Shown: positions 34,972 through 44,467 of the stretch, piece after piece
How the letters are laid out: each line of letters opens with the position of its first letter
Numbering within the stretch: position 1 is the stretch's first letter
Assembly (NCBI GenBank): GCA_002633025.1
Contig: NMRB01001617.1
Coordinates: 62,067 to 126,066, forward strand
DNA from: Notospermus geniculatus
Taxonomy: Eukaryota; Nemertea; Pilidiophora; Heteronemertea; Lineidae
Reading direction: 5' to 3'
Length of the DNA stretch: 64,000 nucleotides
Position numbers and translations under genes: made by a program
The notes under the pieces: model-generated
What the model saw: the letters and a program-made list of their open reading frames with translations, nothing else
Database searches by the model: none
Told to the model about the DNA's origin: nothing

Positions 34972-36906
34972 TCACCGGGCAGATGTCTTGTTTACACCTG
35001 AAGTTGCAAGTGCTCCTGAAGGCGAGGTGGCACCTGACGGCTTCAGCTTGATCCTCTCGGCCATGAAGTTCACCGGTAACACCTGCACTGGTTTCATATT
35101 TCCAGACGTATTCTGTTCCTTTTTTGTCAACCATTGCATACCAGTATCGGCAGAGAATTGTTTCGGCACGGTTTGCGGATGCGACGTTTGGGATACATCT
35201 TGTGAAGGTTTTCTCGGTGGATCTGGGGGCCGTTGGGGAGACTGGCCTCTTGCTGCTGATGTTGAGGATATTTGGGGTACGCCTCGTGAAGGTTTTCTCG
35301 GTGGATCCGGGGACCGTTGTGGGGACTGGCCTCGTGCTGCTGACGCTGAGGATGTTTGGGATACATCCAGTGAAAATTTTCTTGGCGGATCTGGAGGCCG
35401 TTGTGGAGACTGGCCTCGAACTGCTGACGTTGAGGATGGTTGCAATGCATCCAGTGAAAATTTTCTTGGCGGATCTGGCGGCCGTTGTGGTGACTGGCCT
35501 CGCGCTGGTGATGTCGAAGATGGGGCACCTAAATTCTGGTTTTGTCTTTCTGGAGGCGACTGAAAAGTACGTGAATTCCCTTTTGAACTATTTGCATTGT
35601 CAGGACTGGAGAAATTTGGCTGTGGTGGACGAATTGGTTTTTGCAGGGGTTGTGGACGGCGAGCGGGTACCTCCTTAATCTTAGGTATGTCATCTGTTGT
35701 TTTGCATTTTTGCCACCGATTGCGCCTATTTTGCTGAACAATATTCGATGCCAGAATTCTACGACTAGGCAGATCATCAGTTGTGCGGGACTTGCGTTTT
35801 GGTTGGATAGGATGGAATGGACGAACATTACTGGGGAGATCACTTTCTAAATTCATTTCATCAACAGCTTCATATATGTCCTCAGATTCATCAGGCATGT
35901 TGTAGATATTGTCAATTTCATTAAAATGTGTAAGGCCTTCAGAATTAGGAACGGAGTGTGATGATGCAGATCCAATGGGCAGCTGAAATTTTTCATGAGG
36001 ATGGCCGAAAGTTTCCAGTTCTCCAGAAATTTCCTCGTACAGATTTTCAGGTTCTAAATGTGTGTACGACACAATGTCAATTTTTCTAGGGTCTAGCTCA
36101 GTATAACTGCCTGCCAACGGATCTAACTGCTTGTCACTTTCATTCCACGGTTCTGCTGTGTCGACATCAACGATTCCAGGTCGTGCAGGGAAATTAACAT
36201 AAATTCCAGGCTGTGGTGGGAAATTTACGTAAGAGTGGTCAGCAAAATCTTCACCTTGAACAGTTGGAACCGACAAATTTGGCCATTGTGTAAATTCTGT
36301 TGAGGAACTAATTTTGTGAGCAGCAGGAATCATAGATACCTTTTGACCAGGGGAAGAGGCTTTTTCATGCGGTTTGGAAGCCCATGCACGATCACGGGAC
36401 AGGTTGTCATGCAAACATTTCCATTTAATGTCAAATTCATTCTCTGGGATGGCATTCAATACTCTCTCTCGACCGACCTGAGCTTGGATAGCACCACTCG
36501 CCAACTTGGCCGCGTCATCGACTCCTGGTTTTCCTCCTTGCGTAATTTTCACCGCTTGCTGTCTGCCAAGTTTGCCCGGTGGTGCAAGAACTGGAACATC
36601 ACCGCCTGAAGGTGAGGGTTTGGGGACAACTTTCGGTGGAGCACGTTGTGGTGGTGGGGCTCTTGGTGGAGCATTCTTGGGTGCATTTTTCTTCAAATAT
36701 TCAAGTCGATCCCTTTGGATACTGACACAAATATCTGTGCCCTTTTTATCATCAAGTATGTCTTCATTACTTTTGCTTCTGGCCTTTTTTTTCATCTTTT
36801 CTCCATCATTGACGCTCAGCAGGTTCTCCAAGCTTCGAGACTGAAGCCCTTTCTGTTTGCCAACCGGAGTAGATACGTATGGAGGTTTGCTACTGTTTTC
36901 AAAATC
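34972..36906 (-). CDS. NCF2: NCF2-like copy A, exon 5: disordered tail with SH3-ligand and tyrosine motifs
   Basis: In order: Lys/Ser-rich start; a proline stretch (APPRAPPPQRAPPKVVPKPS); paired tyrosine motifs SYVNFPPQPG and IYVNFPARPG; further acidic tyrosine sites (SYTELDP, ENLYEEISGE, DNIYNMPDESEDIYEAVDE); basic blocks (QPKRKSRTTDDLPSRR and KCKTTDDIPK); then four tandem 28-residue repeats (about 35540-35170), each with RGQSPQRPPDPPRK or a close variant; end GVNKTSAR-stop. The YVNF sites fit Grb2-type SH2 ligands and PPDPPRK fits a class II SH3 ligand; both roles are inferred from motif only. A consensus donor lies 11 bases after the stop. Confidence 0.8.
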   Translation of the reverse strand, partial: DFENSSKPPYVSTPVGKQKGLQSRSLENLLSVNDGEKMKKKARSKSNEDILDDKKGTDICVSIQRDRLEYLKKNAPKNAPPRAPPPQRAPPKVVPKPSPSGGDVPVLAPPGKLGRQQAVKITQGGKPGVDDAAKLASGAIQAQVGRERVLNAIPENEFDIKWKCLHDNLSRDRAWASKPHEKASSPGQKVSMIPAAHKISSSTEFTQWPNLSVPTVQGEDFADHSYVNFPPQPGIYVNFPARPGIVDVDTAEPWNESDKQLDPLAGSYTELDPRKIDIVSYTHLEPENLYEEISGELETFGHPHEKFQLPIGSASSHSVPNSEGLTHFNEIDNIYNMPDESEDIYEAVDEMNLESDLPSNVRPFHPIQPKRKSRTTDDLPSRRILASNIVQQNRRNRWQKCKTTDDIPKIKEVPARRPQPLQKPIRPPQPNFSSPDNANSSKGNSRTFQSPPERQNQNLGAPSSTSPARGQSPQRPPDPPRKFSLDALQPSSTSAVRGQSPQRPPDPPRKFSLDVSQTSSASAARGQSPQRSPDPPRKPSRGVPQISSTSAARGQSPQRPPDPPRKPSQDVSQTSHPQTVPKQFSADTGMQWLTKKEQNTSGNMKPVQVLPVNFMAERIKLKPSGATSPSGALATSGVNKTSAR

Positions 36907-39900
36907 CTGAAAAAATACCAGTATGAGGAGTGTCAATTGAAAAGCTGCCCTTTGACGGGAAGAAGTTTCATTAACCCGTTAACTGCGTAAGACGTCATAC
37001 TGCGTCATGACAAAATCCGGGGAATCCCCGAAAACACCCAAGGATCATAGCTTGCGCACGGCGTAATAGTATGCCTTGCAAGGACATGGTGCTTCACAGT
37101 GCGTAGGACGTTATATCACGTCTGGAACCTTGTGTGTCAAATACTTTTTTGGCAATTTTTTTAAGAAAGAAAGATTCGAACTAAAAAATATTACACAGTT
37201 AACGGGTTAATGTAGTATGTCCTTTGACGGGCAGGAGTTTCATTAATGTAGTACTATTGTGTATTTCTTTCCTTTAGATGGTCAGTTGGGGGGTATATCC
37301 CTCAGCTGCTTGCCTGTATTAGTGTACAGGGAAGCACATCTAAACAATTACCGGTAGATTTTTATCTGTAGTAAACATTTTAGATATTTTGCCATGATTT
37401 GTAGGAAGGCAAAATTGTTGGATGTACGTACGTACGTATAAATTCTCCATGCGAGGGTCTGTGGGTTCGATTCCAGTAGAAAGCTATGTCTTTCACCTTT
37501 GAAACCCGTTATAATTTCATGTTCTTTTATAAATTCTCCAGGTTGTTTCATTATATTGAGATTGAGTTGAACTTGAAAGCAGTCAGCATCACGGAATTTT
37601 CTCATAACATCGTAAGAATTTAAGAGTTATAAATGTAGACGACAACAACATGAACAACATGATGGCCCAAGGAAGTATTCTGAGCGAGTGACTTACACTT
37701 GCTAACTGCCTCCCAGAGAATCCCACTTCTTTGCTATCATCCACTGATGCTACCACCTTCGCTTTGCCAAGATAGTCCTTCTTACTGAGGTTAGCGACAA
37801 GGGCCTTTTCTGGTCTGAAGATGACACTTGTTGGTGCTTCAATCAATGGAAAGGCTAAGCCATCCTACAACAGATGACAAGTAGGTATTACGCAGTTGGT
37901 TGTTTGATTTTTTTCAATCCCAAGTGACTTGGATGGGAATTCACAAATTGATTGTGAACATGAGGAGAACAACACAAACAAGACATGGGCCATATTCTAG
38001 AAGCTTCCTTAACTCTGAGGTTCACCTTTAATAGCTATTGTTTGCAGGGCAGAATGCAAAAGCTTTAAGTGGACCTTAGGGTTAAGGAGGCTTCTAAAAT
38101 ACGGGCTATGCACTATCCAAAAGCTGTGCAACTGGATTTTCAACATTCAGATAGGAATTTTTGGTATACAGTAAACTAAAAATATTGAATATCGGCGTGC
38201 CCGGAGAAAACCTTCACTGTTAAAGCCGCACAGTATAGACAGATTGGTCATAATTGGCGACCCTCTAGAGCATAGTCTCGGTCACCCAGCCGCTGTTTCG
38301 AATCTGGGGATCCATGTGGCAGTACTGCGGAACGAAACAGCTGGCTGCACGAGACCACACGCAGCATTGGGGATTCCGCCAACCTCGATGCAGCATAATG
38401 CTATAATATGTGGTTCTATGGTAATTATACATTACGCACGCCTGTAAATGAGGTTGCACTATGATTTCGGCTGAACTGGGAGTGAGTAGCGGTGCATACT
38501 GTGCAGCTTTAAAGACTGTAGACAGTACCCCCCTCTCTCATGAAGGATGAGTCTAACTCAAGATCGAAACTTGAACCTTGGATACATGTAAGCTGACACT
38601 GGGAAAGGAGGGACAGTTACCTACCCTACATGCATCTGCTGCTTTCGTAATCATCATCTCATGTTTTGGAGTGGTTTTGAGTTTGACAGCCTCACGCATC
38701 ACTCGATTTGCCTCCGCATGATCGCCAAGGTACAACATTGTCAATGCCAGGTTGTGACGGATCTGAAAGGAAGAATGAACCAGACATTTACCGGTACTCA
38801 TCAGATGCAAATTGGTAGGGAACTACAAAGGGTAGGCCTATATCTTCTTGCTTGGCCAATTAGTCCGCATGGGCCTGTCCTCTTCATTCATCATCATCGT
38901 CATCGTTTTCGACTATAGCCCGACTGGACTGTAAGTCGCTGCATCCAATTTTACACAGAAAACTTTCAAAAACAATTTCTGATAATGCATTTAATCTGAA
39001 GAAAACCGACTGAAAACCTAAGAGATTTACAAGCAGAGAGTGATCTATTGGATAACTGTCAGAATAGCTGTCTTTTGTCACCTCCACGCTTTTTGTGGGC
39101 AAAATAGGCCTAGGATAGACAAATCCCAAATTGACGTAAACGGGAAAGATCTGCGCACTTCCGCCGAAATAGCAACAAGAACCTCGGTCTGAAACTGAAT
39201 GACGTGACGCAGAGAACCCCACGACAGTGACTTGGACGACGTTACGTCAGAGTTGACCATTGCTGAATCACGGATTGCGTCACGTCAGCTGGCTTCAGAT
39301 CGAGGTTCTTGTTGCTATTTCGGCGGAAGTGTGCAGAACTTGGAATTTGGGATTTGTCTATTAATAGGAATGACTGGCTTTGAAAGCCTATTGTAACATC
39401 AAGTCAGGAGATGTGTAGAGCAACTGGGCTGTTCTGTTTATTGTGGGATCACTCTGTGCTGTTTTATCCCATAAGTTTCCAGCCCCTTTCTTCTTTAAAT
39501 TGGTGAAGTCTTAGTCACTGTCACACTAGATAACTCCTTTCAAAGTGAAGTGTGTGCAATTTTTTTCAGGCTACACCAAGAATGAAACCCAGCCTCTAAA
39601 AACTTACTTCACAGTCATAAAGCTGATGAATCAATCGGACGGGGCTGTAGTTAATCACATTTTTTCCTTGTAATAGCTTTAAAGCTTTATTCCAATTAAA
39701 TGCTGCATCACGATAATTCTGCAACTTGTGGTAGCAAAATCCGCATTGGAAATAACCAATTGCCAGGTGATTGTCTTTTTCAACACATTGCTGGAAGGCC
39801 TGAAAAAATCATTCATTGACACCATCATTTGGCTACATTTCACTAGGCCGAGGTACAAATGTAGGCAACAGGACCCCATCCCCTGAGCGCCAAAGGCGCG

Positions 39901-40987
39901 AAGCCCCGAAAAATTTGGGGTAAAAGTGCCGGAAACGCCATTTCCTGGCACCTGGGCAGGCCAAATTGAACTTTCTTTTTACTGAAAATCAGGCGTCTGA
40001 TANNNNNNNNNNNNNNNNNNNNNNNNNNNNNNNNNNNNNNNNNNNNNNNNNNNNNNNNNNNNNNNNNNNNNNNNNNNNNNNNNNNNNNNNNNNNNNNNNN
40101 NNNNNNNNNNNNNNNNNNNNNNNNNNNNNNNNNNNNNNNNNNNNNNNNNNNNNNNNNNNNNNNNNNNNNNNNNNNNNNNNNNNNNNNNNNNNNNNNNNNN
40201 NNNNNNNNNNNNNNNNNNNNNNNNNNNNNNNNNNNNNNNNNNNNNNNNNNNNNNNNNNNNNNNNNNNNNNNNNNNNNNNNNNNNNNNNNNNNNNNNNNNN
40301 NNNNNNNNNNNNNNNNNNNNNNNNNNNNNNNNNNNNNNNNNNNNNNNNNNNNNNNNNNNNNNNNNNNNNNNNNNNNNNNNNNNNNTTATATGCTTAAAAT
40401 GCCTCCCTAGCGAAAAAGGCTAGCTACGGCCCTGCACTCGTTCTGTAAGTACATGTAGGTGCCCCTATTTGTGGTGTACCCCCTCAATGGAAAAGTGGCC
40501 GCGCCGGCCCTGTAGGATGACGTCAGCAATGTATTTTGCCCCCCCTTTGCATCATGATGGTAACGTCACCAATATAGCCTAGGATACCGTAGGCTATATA
40601 GGCTAGCTTAGCTAGGCCTGAACATGCTGAATCAAAGTAGGCCTAGTCATGACAGTTCGGCGCATACACACATCACATGACATGGATGGTAGGCCCATGG
40701 TACAAAACATGACATGTGTCACGAACCATGCGTTGCCTAGGCCTACATCAATCATCATGTCGTGAATGTATGTGCATAGGCCTACATGGTAGGCCTATAA
40801 CAAGCGTTACCTCGACGGCGTTTCGCAGTTGACCACATCCAAGAAAACCGCAGCCAACATTGAAGAGAATTTTACTGCTCGGTTCTCTAATTTGATGGAA
40901 TTTTTCAACTGCTTCCTGGTACTTCCCATCCTCATAAAGCAGCACACCCCCATTCCACTTCCTAATCGAATCGATATCTGCTGTCAT
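34972..40987 (-). CDS. NCF2: p67phox/NCF2-like protein, copy A; lacks SH3 and PB1 domains
   Basis: p67phox and NOXA1 bind Rac through N-terminal TPRs and switch on NADPH oxidases through a short activation domain. Exons: 40987-40811, 39799-39608, 38762-38625, 37864-37697, 36906-34972 (TGA), all phase 0 with GT-AG introns, giving 869 residues. Residues 1-169 form the TPR domain (WNGGVLLYEDGKYQEAVEKF; HLAIGYFQCGFCYHKLQNY; NLALTMLYLGDHAEA). Residues about 190-215 carry the activation-domain signature SKKDYLGKAKVVASV, matching p67phox around its essential Val204. The last exon (644 residues) is disordered, proline- and tyrosine-rich, unlike vertebrate p67phox, which continues SH3-PB1-SH3. The start ATG gives a TPR at the usual distance. 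A tRNA-Gly lies 387 bases upstream on the other strand. Family membership is firm; NCF2 versus NOXA1 orthology and the unusual C-terminus are inference. Confidence 0.85.
36971..37210 (+). mobile_element. piggyBac-like MITE (TTAACCC ends), copy A
   Basis: Ends TTAACCCGTTAACTG and CAGTTAACGGGTTAA, the TTAA-CCC start typical of piggyBac-type elements. In intron 4 of the NCF2-like gene, 65 bases from exon 5. Copy B at 49567-49804 is the same element, so it predates the duplication. Confidence 0.75.
37987..38106 (+). mobile_element. Second copy of the 25773-25887 MITE
   Basis: Same ends (GGGCCATATTCTAGAAGC) and interior. Located in NCF2-like A intron 3. Duplicate B has unrelated sequence at this place. 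Confidence 0.75.
38220..38513 (+). mobile_element. Candidate MITE, ends TTAAAGCCGCACAGTAT
   Basis: Left TTAAAGCCGCACAGTATAG and right GCATACTGTGCAGCTTTAA are imperfect complements. Not present in duplicate B. Confidence 0.55.
39116..39360 (+). mobile_element. 245 bp MITE present only in copy A
   Basis: Ends TAGACAAATCCCAAATT / AATTTGGGATTTGTCTA with inner arms GCGCACTTCCGCCGAAATAG and its inverse. Duplicate B reads directly from TAGGCCTAGGA to TTAGGAATG. A broken relative frames 20545-21440. Confidence 0.85.
40003..40385. other. Assembly gap (383 N) in NCF2-like A intron 1
   Basis: Run of N between GGCGTCTGATA and TATATGCTTAAAATGCC. The homologous interval in duplicate B, from about 51869 to 52895, is about 1 kb, so the N count is not the true length. 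No exon is expected inside, since copy B shows none. Confidence 0.9.
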
Positions 40988-41373
40988 GATGACATTATTA
41001 AGTACTGTCGTCTGCTATTCTGGCAAACATGTCAAATTTGATATGCGATTTGTGAAATATTCGTCGAGTTATCTGAATCGTTACGTCATCAGAGTAGTGC
41101 TTTCGCTTCCTTCTCCCTAGCGGCAAATTCTAAAACTTTGTGCAGTTGTAGCTTGGTTTCTTTGGACGACGTCAGATGGCGGCGTGAACATGCATGCGGC
41201 GAAGAAGATTTTTATGACGGCGGTGGTTGTTCGCATCCCTGAATTCACAATAAAAATAAAAATGTGCATTTAAAACCCTCAAAATTAAATACATCGAGCT
41301 TTGGGATATTTGGCAAGTACTCTGCACTACAAGAAAAATCATATACGTAAAAATTCATCGCCGTTCGCAGGCA

Positions 41374-41444
41374 GCACTGCTAGTGTAGTGGTATCATGCA
41401 AGATTCCCATTCTTGCGACCCGGGTTCGATTCCCGGGCAGTGCA
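41374..41444 (+). tRNA. tRNA-Gly-CCC: tRNA-Gly (anticodon CCC), copy A
   Basis: 71 bases, with acceptor stem GCACTGC/GCAGTGC and discriminator A. A box is TAGTGTAGTGGTA, anticodon loop TTCCCAT in stem CAAGA/TCTTG, and T arm CCGGGTTCGATTCCCGG. A T-run follows at once, serving as the Pol III terminator. The sequence is almost that of animal tRNA-Gly(CCC), with compensatory changes in the acceptor stem. Confidence 0.96.
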
Positions 41445-41583
41445 CTTTTTTCTCGCGCCCTATAAATTAATTTTTTTCTCTCTTTTAAAGGCAGAATTCG
41501 TCGTTAAACAAGGTAGATATGAAGGTCTAATCTAGTTTGTAGATAAGAGGCACGATACATTTTGTATCAGGGCAAGTAGTAAA

Positions 41584-41650
41584 TTGCACTTTTTGCGCGG
41601 CACCCACTCTGTAATCTTGTTAATAAATAAATAAATAAATAAATAAATAA
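41584..41650 (+). mobile_element. 5'-truncated retroposon tail with (TAAA)n, copy A only
   Basis: 67 bases ending in about six TAAA units, flanked by the direct repeat AAGTAGTAAA (41574-41583 and 41651-41660). Duplicate B has a single AAGTAGTAAA. Typical of a LINE- or SINE-type insertion. Confidence 0.85.
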
Positions 41651-41671
41651 AAGTAGTAAAAAGCCCCTTTA

Positions 41672-41813
41672 AGCAGGGTTCACTGGCGCACAGATCCGGT
41701 CCGTTTTCAGTCCGTTTGCCCCTAGTTTTCCGGATACGACAACGCAAAAGGCAATTTGATCGATTTTTTACGGACCTGAATCGGACAAAATCCGTGTGCC
41801 AATGAACCCCGCT
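41672..41813 (+). mobile_element. 142 bp MITE with TTA duplication, copy A only
   Basis: Ends AGCAGGGTTCACTGGCGCAC / GTGTGCCAATGAACCCCGCT, TTA on both sides. Related copies lie at 54636-54777 and 54900-55042. Three-base TTA duplication suggests a PIF/Harbinger-type mobiliser. Confidence 0.8.
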
Positions 41814-41960
41814 TTAGTCTAAAATGAAACAGGTTGCTGGCGAAAAGGTCTCTAAAACCACCTTATGCATGGTGTCACCCGAATGTGTACTGTCTCTGTT
41901 AACACCTGAGCTGGATGACGTGAAGTCCAAACTGCACCGACGAAATATGTGTATAGAAAT

Positions 41961-42335
41961 TAAGCTGCGTTTAGCTGACACGCGGTAAGCGGAATGCGGA
42001 TCGCGGAAACGGGGCGGAGTGCGGTATACGGAACGCGGTAAATATTCCGCGTGTTCCATTTATCTGCACGCGGTATCATCACTTCTGTTTTTGTAAGCAT
42101 TGCGCAGGTTTGGTCCGTCCCTGTCCAATCACGGTGCTCCATAGGGCGCGGATTTTTATTCCGCGCGGAAAAATCGCTACACCAAGTGATCGGTCTTTCC
42201 GCGTTCCGCCTATCCGCGTTCCACAAACCGCTTAAATGGATGAATGGAAATGGCTTGGAGCGAACAAATGTCTATACCGCGTTCCGTTTCCGCTTACCGC
42301 ATTCCGCTTACCGCGTGTCAGCTAAATGCAGCTTA
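41961..42335 (+). mobile_element. GCGGAA/TTCCGC-rich MITE
   Basis: Ends TAAGCTGCGTTTAGCTGACA and TGTCAGCTAAATGCAGCTTA; interior of short ATTCCGC/GCGGAAT words in both orientations. Close relatives at 42334-42470, 54556-54890 and 57497-57860. Confidence 0.75.
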
Positions 42336-42470
42336 AGCTGCATTTTAGCTGACACGCGGAATGCGGTATAGGGCCGCGGAATCCCCGGCGGAAGCGATTT
42401 GTTGTATGCGAAATGCATTGAACTTTCCGCTTACCGCGTTCCGCAATCCGCATACCGCGTGCAGCTAAAT
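42334..42470 (+). mobile_element. Second GCGGAA-type element, head to tail with the previous
   Basis: Begins TAAGCTGCATTTTAGCTGAC and ends CCGCGTGCAGCTAAAT, sharing the terminal TTAA region with its neighbour. Interior GGAATCCCCGGCGGAAGCG recurs inside the palindrome at 55084-55644. Confidence 0.65.
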
Positions 42471-42612
42471 CCTTTTCCACGAGACATTTGCGGACGCGGT
42501 TTCTGTGGCGGGAGCGGGTGCGGGTGAAACAGCTAATGGGAAATACGTTGGATCGATTTTTTCCACCCGCGCCCGCCTCCTATTCCGCGCCCGCAAACGT
42601 CTCGTGGAAAAG
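42471..42612 (+). mobile_element. MITE, ends CTTTTCCACGAGAC
   Basis: CCTTTTCCACGAGACATTTGC pairs with GCAAACGTCTCGTGGAAAAG; interior GGGTGCGGGTG/CACCCGCGCCC also pairs. Confidence 0.7.
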
Positions 42613-42618
42613 CAGCCT

Positions 42619-42904
42619 TAAAGGTCCTTGCACACCAAAAACGCGCGTTGAACGCCGCGGTTTCCGCCCACATAAAGGGGTCACACCTCCCGCGTGAAAC
42701 GCTGCGGGAGGCGTGCATTTTTCAGGGCAAGCACACTGGATAACAACAAAAGTTATTTCGGGCGGCGTGCGCGCGTCATTTTTTGCCGCGTCTTTGGTGT
42801 GACCCATTTATTGAAAATCCATTGAACTTATTTTCCCGGCGGTGAACGCGCGTCGTTTTTCGCCGTTGCGGCTGGCGGCGCGGTTTTGGTGTGAAGGGGC
42901 CTTT
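42619..42904 (+). mobile_element. MITE, ends AAAGGTCCTTGCACACC
   Basis: Left AAAGGTCCTTGCACACCAAAA and right TTTTGGTGTGAAGGGGCCTTT are near complements. End structure resembles the outer element at 7688 (CCTTCACACC). Several GCGCG-rich words inside. Confidence 0.7.
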
Positions 42905-43242
42905 AGACTGTCTTTGCTGGTTAATGACTGTTGGGGGCACAGGGTATGCTGGGGAATGACTGTTGGGGGGGCACAGGGACTTGCAGACGCGTAAAAAAGG
43001 CCGTCCATTGGAGCGTTTCCGTGCGCGGAAACCCCCCCCCCCCCATATTTGGCGCGGTACACTAATAGGGCCTAATCACATACGAATACGTTGTCGATGC
43101 TGAAACTCATTTTACGTCAGACTTACGTATCACGTATCCGTATGGGCCATACGTATTTTCCACACGGATACGTGATACGTTTTGTCGGTGCTGAAAGTCT
43201 CTATTATTATGTTCTGAATAAATGCCACTTTGGCGTGCCATA
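42905..43242. other. Spacer between the two segment copies
   Basis: Contains a direct repeat of a ~27-base word beginning GGGAATGACTGTTGGGGG, a C/G run near 43031-43044 and an imperfect inverted stretch around 43080-43200 (ACGTATCACGTATCCGTATG / CGGATACGTGATACGT). No gene. Confidence 0.55.
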
Positions 43243-44467
43243 TAGGCCTATTGAATGTGAGAACTGAGTACAACATGCAGCATTACAAGTTCTGAAGACA
43301 TACTGGGCAAGTTAAATATCACAGGAGAAATCAGGAGTTGCAAAAAACCTGCATCATCTATGAGTTGATCTCTGTATTACATTAGGATGGAATGGGTCTG
43401 ACTAGGGATTGAAACCTGTATGCCAGATATGACAGGACCCACACCATGCACACCAGATATATTGCAAGCGATAGTCCGACACGCCCTAGAGCTGGACCAA
43501 CGGAATGCAGAAGTGAGGAAATGGAACATTCAATTTTGACCACAAACTTCTGGCTGAGAAGAGTGTATAGGCCAATGTTTATTAACCTCAGTCATCTGAT
43601 TGACTACAGCATAACATGTAACCGTAATTATGCTACTCTTAACCACAAACCGCATTCCATTGGTCCACCTCTTGGCTGTCTCGGACTATACTCGCCACCG
43701 ATCTTCTCGCCAGCCACCGTAGACTACCGGTACACAATATTGGCTTTGGTATTGTTTGACATTCGGTGAACATTGCTTGCGAGAGGATTCCTTGCATTGC
43801 TGTCCAGCGCACACCTGGTGTCAACGGCCAATTGTGCTCAGTGGCGAAAGATTGCGCAATATCGCCTGGTGTGCTGCTGGCTTCATGAAAGAAGCACGTC
43901 ACAACACAGAACTCAGGAACACGCCCCACAAGGCAAGTTGCACATGCTTGATAGTTTGCAGTGTTTCGTAATGATAGGAGGAATTATTACAATATAACTA
44001 ACCTGGATGTTTGCTCATCCACATGTACAGAAATTTCTGGAATATTTGTAAATAAATGCAAATAATAGAAGAAATTGTCACTTGCACGTTTTTGATAAAT
44101 ATGATCATCCACCATAAAACCAGTCGGAAGTTGCTCCGAAGTTGGGAATAAATTATCTGTTGATTTCAGTACTGTCTGTCTATTGTGAAGTCTGAGTGAT
44201 TCTATTTCTTTATCTCCCGGTGTCATCTCAGTATGTTTTCTGTGGTTCAGTTGACCATATAGAACACTCTTACGTGGAGCAGTGCGTTCAGGCCAGTCAG
44301 TGGCACATGGCCTCGGTCATACCAAGGTAATTGGATTGAAAACCAACAAGGAGTTTTATACATGTTTATCTTTTATTATAGATCATCAGCTGAACAAACA
44401 TGTCTTGGATGGAAAGATACATTCAAGTCCATGATAAAAATTCAGCAAACTGGACAAGTCTATCTTA

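Larger units (their letters stand above)
30687..41970 (+). repeat. Segmental duplication, copy A (11.3 kb)
   Basis: From about 187 bases after the PMPCA stop, the sequence matches 43243-54565 in the same order and orientation, including an NCF2-like gene and tRNA-Gly. Coding parts differ by few residues; introns differ mainly by insertions. The tail (TAGTCTAAAATG... to GAAATTAAGCTGCGTTTA) matches 54433-54565. Boundaries are by eye. Confidence 0.9.

Noticed and set aside
34988-35678. Long plus-strand open frames opposite the NCF2-like tail (also 47579-48269)
   Set aside because: They are antisense shadows of the repetitive proline-rich exon; the minus strand has splice-supported homology and the plus frames do not.
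37411-37500. tRNA-like GGTCTGTGGGTTCGATTCC near 37450 and 50030
   Set aside because: Only a B-box-like half is present; no acceptor or anticodon arm, so it is a SINE relic at most.
40981-41373. Shared bidirectional promoter of NCF2-like and tRNA-Gly
   Set aside because: No promoter motif could be identified in the spacer; proximity alone is not enough to list it as a feature.
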